DNA from: Pseudofabraea citricarpa | Lineage: Eukaryota; Ascomycota; Leotiomycetes; Helotiales; Dermateaceae | DNA: 64,000 bases | Direction of reading: 5' to 3' | Assembly: GCA_029641185.1 (NCBI GenBank) | Contig: JAPWGK010000010.1 | Coordinates: 868,001-932,000 of the forward strand | The notes under the pieces: generated by a model | What the model saw: the letters and a program-made list of their open reading frames with translations, nothing else | Told to the model about the DNA's origin: nothing | The model's database searches: none | Shown: positions 57,235 through 64,000 of the stretch, one piece after another | Layout: every line of letters begins with the position of its first letter | How positions within the stretch are numbered: position 1 is the stretch's first letter | Position numbers and translations under genes: made by a program

Positions 57235-59988
57235 TTAGTTATCTGCTTCATCAACTGTGTCTTCTACAAAAGCAGCCTTTGCTTTTCCCTTTTCTCTGGT
57301 CCGTTCCTCCGCCTTATTATCATTGCTAGAGTCTGCAGTTGATACGCCAGTTGATGGTCCTTCACCAGCATCCTGTGATGGCTCTAGAGAAGGCTCTAGC
57401 TGCGAGCTTGGCGAAGTAAAGTCAGAGCCAGGTGCTGTTCGTGTAGGTGTTGGTGCATCATCTCTGGCTGCTCCAAAATCCCAATTTGATGGGGGCTGTA
57501 GTGGAGTAATGGGAGTAGATGCGATCGTATCGGCAGGCTCTAGTGACATGTTCCGAGGCAGAGGGGTGGCTGGACCTCGTCCCGAATTGAACGGCACGGG
57601 AAGAGGATTGAGTAGATCATCTAATGCGGGGGGTGACACAGATGGTTCTGCTACAACAGACGAGCTTGCCGAAGGAGCGTTCGTTCGTCCTGCGGGAGCA
57701 CTAGCAATATTATTGAAGATAGGTGGTTCGAAGGAGGTTGTGTTAGGTGCATGCGGGGTATGTAGAGCTGTAACTGGGACAGAGATTGGTCTTGTAGAGG
57801 ACACAGACCCAGAACCATCTACAGGCAATCTTTGCAATGGCAGTAAAGACCAGCCATCAGGAATGGTTACTCCAGCCGGTAGATCAGGACTGCCGGCAGG
57901 TATTGCTGTGGTGTTTGGACGAACTCCATGTCTTTGCATATGTGGCAGGTGTGGGAGCTGTGGCATATGCATAGGATTGGTGGGCTGTCTCATACCCAGT
58001 CCGAACTGTGGAAGTGGTAGTTGAGCACCATGTTGAGCACCATGCTGAGGTCCATGCTGAGCTGCATGTTGTACACCAGGTTGTACATTGACTCCATCTG
58101 CTGCTCCGTTATGCACCATTCGCAATCTTGCAAGTTCTGCTTGCAATAAGTTCACGAGCTGAAGTTCTTGTTGAGCAAGCTGTAAGCTACGAATAGACTG
58201 CATAAGTTGTTGTTCGAGAGCCTGTATTTGCTCATGAACGGTCCCTGTTCCAGAAGTATTGGCGTTGGCTTGTTGTTGAGCTTGAGCTTGAGCTCGTCGT
58301 GGAAATCCCAGCTCCAAACCGTAGACCCTAGGCCCACCAGCCGCAGCCTGCTGACCTTCCCGGAATCCATGGGCAATATCTTGGAGATTTGCTTGTCCAA
58401 AACCAAGCCTCAATGGCCCTAAATTCAACATGCGCATTCCACGATTGCCTCGGCCAGCTGGTGGAGGAGCTGCTCCTGGTTGCTCCTGTCCAGGGACATG
58501 TGGCTGGGCGTTCGCAGCGGCACGGTTTGCATTGCCTGCAGCAGATCTTGCAGCTTCGGCAGGTGTCTCTACTACAGATCTTCGACAAGTAGGACAAACT
58601 TGTTGTCGTTCTAACCAACTCTTAAGACATCCAAGATGCAATATATGGCCACATGGTAACTTCTTTGGCCTAGTACGCTCGTTCACAGTAGCGGTAGGTC
58701 GCGCAGGTGGTAAGACGGCGCCTGGTGCTGGTGCTGGTACCTGAGGATTTGTAACCGACCAAGGTCGCATCTCCTCACGACAGATGATGCATGTATCTTC
58801 TCTTGCGATGTCCTCGACAGTAGCATCTTCATATCTCTTATTCATGTCTTGCGTTGCTCTACGATAGCGCAAAAATGCAGTAAGACGCTTGACAAATGAC
58901 CTTGCTGTCATAAACAGGTCACGCATAATATGTATTGGTAGGCCATAGAACGTAAGCAAGATGAAGAAGAACGTGCTGTAGATACCAAGCTTCACAAAGT
59001 CTAACATTGATGTCAGCAGAAGAATCCAAAAATATTAATTGAGACTTACCTGTCAAAAGATCAAGAGTTAAGACCCATTGACCCTTGGCATCCCATCCAG
59101 GAACTTCAATATCCATTTCATCAACATCTTCCTCATTTGGTAGTCCATCGGCAGAAGGCGGTTCAGAAGTTCCTTCAGCTGCTACTGCTCTCTGCCTAAT
59201 CATCTCGGCTCTTTCCTCCCTGACCTCTCTTCGTCGTTCGATCAACCTTTCTTGTGTCTGTTTCTGAGTGACTTGTGCCTCCACCAAAGATATACAATAT
59301 CTCAACGCGGTTGAAATCGAAGACGTACCCAACACGGCGAATTCGAATAAGAACATAACCATCATGTTTGGGCGTGCCTGCTGAATGACAGTATTGATGG
59401 TGTATGACATGAGCCACAGGTCATAGATGACTGACATGGCCAACGAAATAGATAAACGAAAGTGGAACAGTCGCGGATTCGCCGGAGGTTGTTGTTCAAG
59501 AACTTCGACTCTTCCATCTCCAATCCAACCCCAAACTTTTCCTGTCAAGAGCGCTACAAACATGACCAAGAACCATGCTCCAACCTCCTCGCGGAAGATT
59601 GTCATAGCTAAACATGTTTCTGTTATTGCGAACCATGCTTTCTCGTACAACTGTTCAACTTCGATGGGTCGCAGAGATCCGAAGCAAAGCCGTTGGAGTC
59701 CGTACATTAGTGTGCCATAGATCAGGAGTATCAAATTGATGAGGATCTAGGAAGTGTTAGGAGATTCAATGAGGTGCCAGTAATGGACCTACCATCAAAC
59801 ATAAGTTGCTTTGCGCTAGGTAAACGCATGCGGAATAGAAATTCGCTCTCTGATGAAAAGCAGACACTACAACCCCAGCTGCCAGAGCCGTTGAGACCTA
59901 TTCACGCGTCAGTATCTCATGTTGCGACCTGCGGAGTGCGAGGGGCATAGCTTACCCCGGCATAATAGTACAAACGCATCTCGCCCAT
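57235..59988 (-). CDS. HRD1: ERAD ubiquitin ligase HRD1/synoviolin
   Basis: Exons 59988-59956, 59897-59793, 59746-59050 and 59000-57235 give 866 residues. An internal ATG three codons on ([11 protein letters not shown]) matches the usual family start. Several membrane helices occupy residues about 5-320 ([76 protein letters not shown]). Next comes a RING-H2 domain: CIICREEM, a roughly 40-residue insert, then [26 protein letters not shown] very long Gln/His/Pro-rich cytosolic tail follows, with local HGAQ repeats. HRD1 forms the ER membrane retrotranslocation channel and ubiquitinates misfolded proteins. The identification is secure; the tail is poorly conserved. Confidence 0.95.
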
Positions 59989-60404
59989 GAGTAAAGTCAG
60001 CGAACGAGCTCAGCTTATGCACTGGTCTGTGTGCCCATATTCGTCTGCCTCCAAATAATTACAAGTGTAAGCAGGTTGACAGAGCGATATGTGGGGGAGA
60101 GGGTTTGATGGTTGAAGCCAATAAAGAACACGGTTGAAGTATCCGCGCCACCAGCCACCATAGCATCATCCACCAGCCACACGCGCACTTGACGCACTAG
60201 CCACATCGACATCAGCACGTGCCCTTCCGTACACCCGCCCGCCTTCATACTGAAATCAGCCGGAACTATTTTAATGGCCGACCATAGACAAATATCAACG
60301 GAGCATGGGACTTGATTTGTGTTTCTCTGCACCCTCATGCTTTTGGTTTGCAGTTTCTCTGTATATTTTCTTGTTCTAGAAGGAGCAAATCGCCAATCGC
60401 TGCA
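59989..60404. other. Divergent promoter between HRD1 and the CMD-family gene
   Basis: 416 bases with start codons pointing outward. The last 100 are pyrimidine-rich. There is no gene in it. Confidence 0.5.
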
Positions 60405-61285
60405 ATGAAGATGCCACCCGCAAATGTTGTTTCGCCCAATCTATTGGCCTCTATCAGAAAGCATCCGCAACTACCACAGCATACATGGTATTTCATAATC
60501 GCAACGACTTTATGCATGCTCAATAGGCCAGAAGATATCCCTGCGGTTTTCGAATATGCCATGGAGTGTGAATACGAGACTTCCGATCTAGAGCTCTTGC
60601 ATGAAAGACAGCTAAAGATCTCGAGAAGAATGCGCGAATCACTGATTAAAGCATCTGCCGTTGGAGGTATACCAAAAGTATGTCTCATGCTAATGGCCAG
60701 AGTAATGGCCAGAGTTTTTATCTAATCCATCATACAGACCATCAATGCTCTTCTTGCTCTCAAACAGGTAACTCCACTAGAATTGCAGGATGAGCCCGCC
60801 GAGTTCTCCCCTACATCGAGACGTGACGATATGTACATCATACCCTCAGCCCTAATACTTCAGCGCGGCCAAGACTTCTTCCAAAAGGTTTACGGAAAAG
60901 TTGCGAAGAGAATTATGGGACAGATGGATTACTCGGGTACAGAGGATCTTGGCTTGGCTGCTCGCCTAGTTTATGGACACTTGTTGAGCAACACCAAGGT
61001 TTTGAGTCCAGCAGAAACGAGTTTTGTCCTAATTGCGGGCCTAATCCCTCAGGATGTAAGTTTAATATCCAGTAAATATTCCTAGAGAGAAGCTGATAAG
61101 GAGCAAAGGTGAATCCGCAATTGAAAGGTCACCTCCGTGGGGCTTTGAACGGGGGTGCTTCGGCAGAAGAAGTACGGGCCGTAAGAGAGGTCGTGATAAA
61201 GATATGTGAAGCTTCTGGCATGACCAGAATTGCAGATGGGGGTCTGAATGGCTGGGGTTGGAAAGAGGAGATAGCAAACATATGA
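60405..61285 (+). CDS. Carboxymuconolactone decarboxylase (CMD/AhpD-like) family protein
   Basis: Exons 60405-60677, 60738-61055 and 61109-61285 give 255 residues. The frame opens at MKMPPANVVSPNLL; the AhpD-like helical fold is suggested by TWYFIIATTLCMLNRPEDIPAVFEYAM, MRESLIKASAVGGIPKTINAL (a helix with the substrate pocket), and the second repeat SPAETSFVLIAGLIPQDVNPQLKGHLRGALNGGAS with its GH. No CxxC pair is present, so thiol peroxidase activity of the AhpD kind is unlikely. Many fungal CMD proteins are peroxisomal or cytosolic and of unknown substrate. The short exons and aaag acceptor at 61105-61108 are reasonable but not tested. Confidence 0.8.
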
Positions 61286-64000
61286 TGGTAAGCCAGCTCA
61301 CTCTGGTAGTTCAAATTGACCAAGCGACTAACTGAGATTTAGGAACTTGAAAACACCAACTTGTTGAGAAGTCCAAAATCACATGCAGCAGAAGTCTCAA
61401 CGACATGATCACTCTTGGGGCTAGCACTTAATTAAAGGACTCAAGAGAACCCGGAACTCGGGAGTCGGTATGCGTTAAAACACTTTGGCCAGACTTTTGA
61501 TCCACCGCACGATAGTTAAGCCACCACTGAAGAATTCTCCGTACAGATCAAACTGGCCTTCATATGTTTCAAAGCCACACATCGTCAAGATCGTCGGGTC
61601 TAGATAGCAGGCGAACAAAGCTTAATACCACAAGCTTAGTGATCTGCAGTCATGACCTGTAGAGAAGATCTGAGATGTGGATCCAAAGCTTGACTGAAAG
61701 GATGCACAATCTACGACTCGTGGTAGTAGAACAATTCAATGTGCTTTTCTATAGATTTCATAATAGTAATGAGCACCATTGAAAGCATCAAGTGTGGCCG
61801 TGAACGTGTCCCAGCTTGCAGATAACAACAACTTTGAGCCGATGCACTTGTTTCGTTGACTAAAATAAATGACTGGTATTTGCAGCTGTTAAGCTACGCA
61901 GTGCGCGGAGAAGTTTGGCAATAAATGTGCCTAGACATACAGCTTCAATTTCAAGTTTCAACTTGGAAGTTTCTTAACTTCTGGAGTTCCCCATGTCCAA
62001 GGCCACATAAACTTCAATTGGTGAGGTGTGCTGGCTCGACTTTCTTCGCACATGACTGCAATGTAGCTTCGCAACTTCCTCATCAATCTTCTCGCCCACG
62101 GAGCAAAACCCTCTCAGACACTACATCCGAAAGTCTGGATTCCCAACTGGAAGCTTATCAACATCACCCAGCACCTGGCGGCAAAGTAGTTCTGTATCTG
62201 CAATACTTGCGTGCAGATTAAACCTTGTGCGCCTGGTCACAAGCCCACAGTCCAGGTGCCAAAAGACACGCAGGATGAAATCAATTAATCGACAATGCAT
62301 CAACTTCGAAATGCCGCTGCCTAAGCTCCCCCACCTCCCGACCCCATCGTCGACAGCACAGCACTAACTTGCAGCCACCATCCATCCTTCGTCTCCTCGT
62401 CTGCTTCGTCTCCTGCGCACTAGCATGTTTACCCAGCTCGCAACTCTCGCCCGATCAGCAGGTCCGGATCTCAAGCATCGTCGCCGCGGGACGCCGTCTC
62501 TCTACCTCCAGATCTCGACCCGCTCACCGAGCTAAGAGGCACCAGAGGGTTGGAAGCTTGTGCTTCATCGTACGACTTCAGAGGTCATTATTGATCGAGC
62601 GGCTTCCCGTCCCCCGCTTCGTGTGATTAGCACGTCGAGGCTTTTTTGGTTCCGCTGCTACACGTGGGAGCAAAAATCCACGAGCCATCGCGCTGGGTCT
62701 CTCGCCTCTCCATTCGACTGAGGCTACGCCAAAAGTGAAAGAAATAGACGAAAGGAAAGCATGGCGGCCTTTTCGGGATAGGGGCGTGCGACGTGGTGGT
62801 TGTGGCGTCCACAGAGGGAAAGGGTATGAGAAAAGATAACACAGGCACTGGCTGGGACGAGGATGAGAGAGACTTGGACAGCCGGACTGCAGCGGGGCCT
62901 CTCAACCTGGTTGTACTCCGGGTCCGGCCAATAATTGGACCAGGATATTTCTGTGAATATGAACGACAGTGCTTGAGCAGAGCGGCAATTGTTACTGCTC
63001 GTCAATCATTCCTTCGGTCTAGATCCTCGGCGTGGGAAGAGCCGCTTCAGTTGGAGAGACACGGAGGAAACAACTCACCGGACCACTTGAGTCCTGCATT
63101 CTAGGCTTCAGAGATTGTGTCAGTTGCCCATGCAAGACAACCACGAAATCCTTTCGCCATGCAGCAGTCTACAAGCGAAGGATGCTCTCATGGGATTAGA
63201 CAGCCTGGATGACCAACTGTAGATGAAGATGCGGAATCCATTAGCTCGGTTGCCTCGCGTTGCGAGGCTATCAACAAATGTCGGCCGACGGGAGCTTTTG
63301 CGAGGCCAGTTCATGATTCAACTATTGTGACAGGAGGCCAGCGCTTGGACTGAGACGAGGCCACTGTTCCGATAACCATTTTGGCCCCTTTCTCGAGACC
63401 TGGTCGGTGGCAAGAAAAGAAATGAGCTGCAGACAGGCCCCCTTCTGTCCTGTCAAAGCATGCGCAGAATCGCCCGGATCCGAACAAGGTGTTGAAAGTA
63501 TATGAAGAGCCTCACGTGCGGCAGGTTGCTATGATGTGCTATCACACCAGCGAGAATGCTGCATATTGATTTTCTTTGGCGGGTGATCAGCGTAGATCTA
63601 CAGGCTGTGAGAGGCTTGAAGGGTTTTCGGGTTCCTGTTGACCAGGGATGCAATTACCGTTTTCAGAAGCGGATATGCATTGATTTTTACAACCCCTGCA
63701 GCACCACACTGACAGCACATTACTAGGCGACTTTTACTGGCCTCTACGAACTTCTGATGGTGGCATCATTTAGATGAAGGACACAGACATGATCTTTTAT
63801 CTCTAGCTTTCATGCATGGGGCTTTGAATACTCTGATTGGGGTTTCGAGACGACGCAGTCTCCTATTCGGGTGCTGTTGCAGCTCGTACGGCTCAAGGCC
63901 CGTCGAGTCTTCCAAGGAACAAAGCGATGTACATTCTGATAGCCAGGCTAGCTCTCCCAATGGTTGCTTCGAAGGCACAGATCCTGCAGGACCTGGTGTA
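61286..64000. other. Gene-free right end of the window
   Basis: About 2.7 kb without a convincing gene. The short frames at 61925, 62369, 62793 and 63454 are in conflicting frames with no usable splice sites. GC content is higher than in the AT-rich spacers near 42 and 51 kb. The far end may be the promoter or leader of a gene beyond the window. Confidence 0.5.

Noticed and set aside
57257..58024. 255-codon plus-strand frame inside HRD1
   Set aside because: It is antisense to the low-complexity tail of HRD1, whose frame is supported by RING and membrane motifs; the antisense composition is a mirror of biased codons.

Overview
The window is nuclear DNA from a filamentous ascomycete (Pezizomycotina). 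The signs are many short introns (about 48-250 nt) with GTAAGT/GTATGT donors and CTAAC-type branch sites, a Zn(II)2Cys6 regulator with a fungal-specific transcription factor domain, and fungal versions of Mediator, glycogenin, Afi1, Whi5/Nrm1 and Hrd1. A leotiomycete is my guess, but nothing in the sequence proves it. I inferred about 42 introns by joining reading frames across splice sites; none was checked against transcripts.

Layout. 1-5.7 kb: a possible gene end, a conserved protein of unknown function, a HAD phosphatase (HDHD5/CECR5 type), a decayed AT-rich tandem array and an orphan gene with a pentapeptide repeat. 6.6-9.1 kb: an M18 aspartyl aminopeptidase and a small, apparently frameshifted gene. 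9.1-15.1 kb: nearly 6 kb without a convincing gene, full of microsatellites and containing one diverged 205-bp duplication. 15.1-22.3 kb: MED15 (Mediator tail) and a Whi5/Nrm1-type G1/S repressor. 23.6-28 kb: TFIIIA and RPB6 head to head, then S-formylglutathione hydrolase. 28.5-41.3 kb: AFI1, an EF-hand protein like a myosin regulatory light chain, a CorA-like membrane protein, an LMBR1 protein, a conserved nuclear-looking protein and an EFM7-like lysine methyltransferase. 41.3-52.2 kb: an accessory-looking, AT-rich stretch with a Zn2Cys6 regulator, an aldo-keto reductase and an M20 peptidase between long gene-poor spacers. 52.2-61.3 kb: glycogenin, an F-box-like protein, the ER ubiquitin ligase HRD1 and a carboxymuconolactone decarboxylase family protein. 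61.3-64 kb: no convincing gene.

Most genes are independent housekeeping units, not a pathway. Possible functional links are TFIIIA with RPB6 (shared promoter, both serving RNA polymerase III) and, more weakly, the Zn2Cys6 regulator with the nearby reductase and peptidase. I found no CRISPR array, rRNA gene, intact transposon or secondary-metabolite synthase. The oddest features are three GC-AG introns with the same GCATGT donor, the small frameshifted gene near 9 kb, the orphan repeat gene at 4.9 kb and several diverged tandem duplications in spacers.
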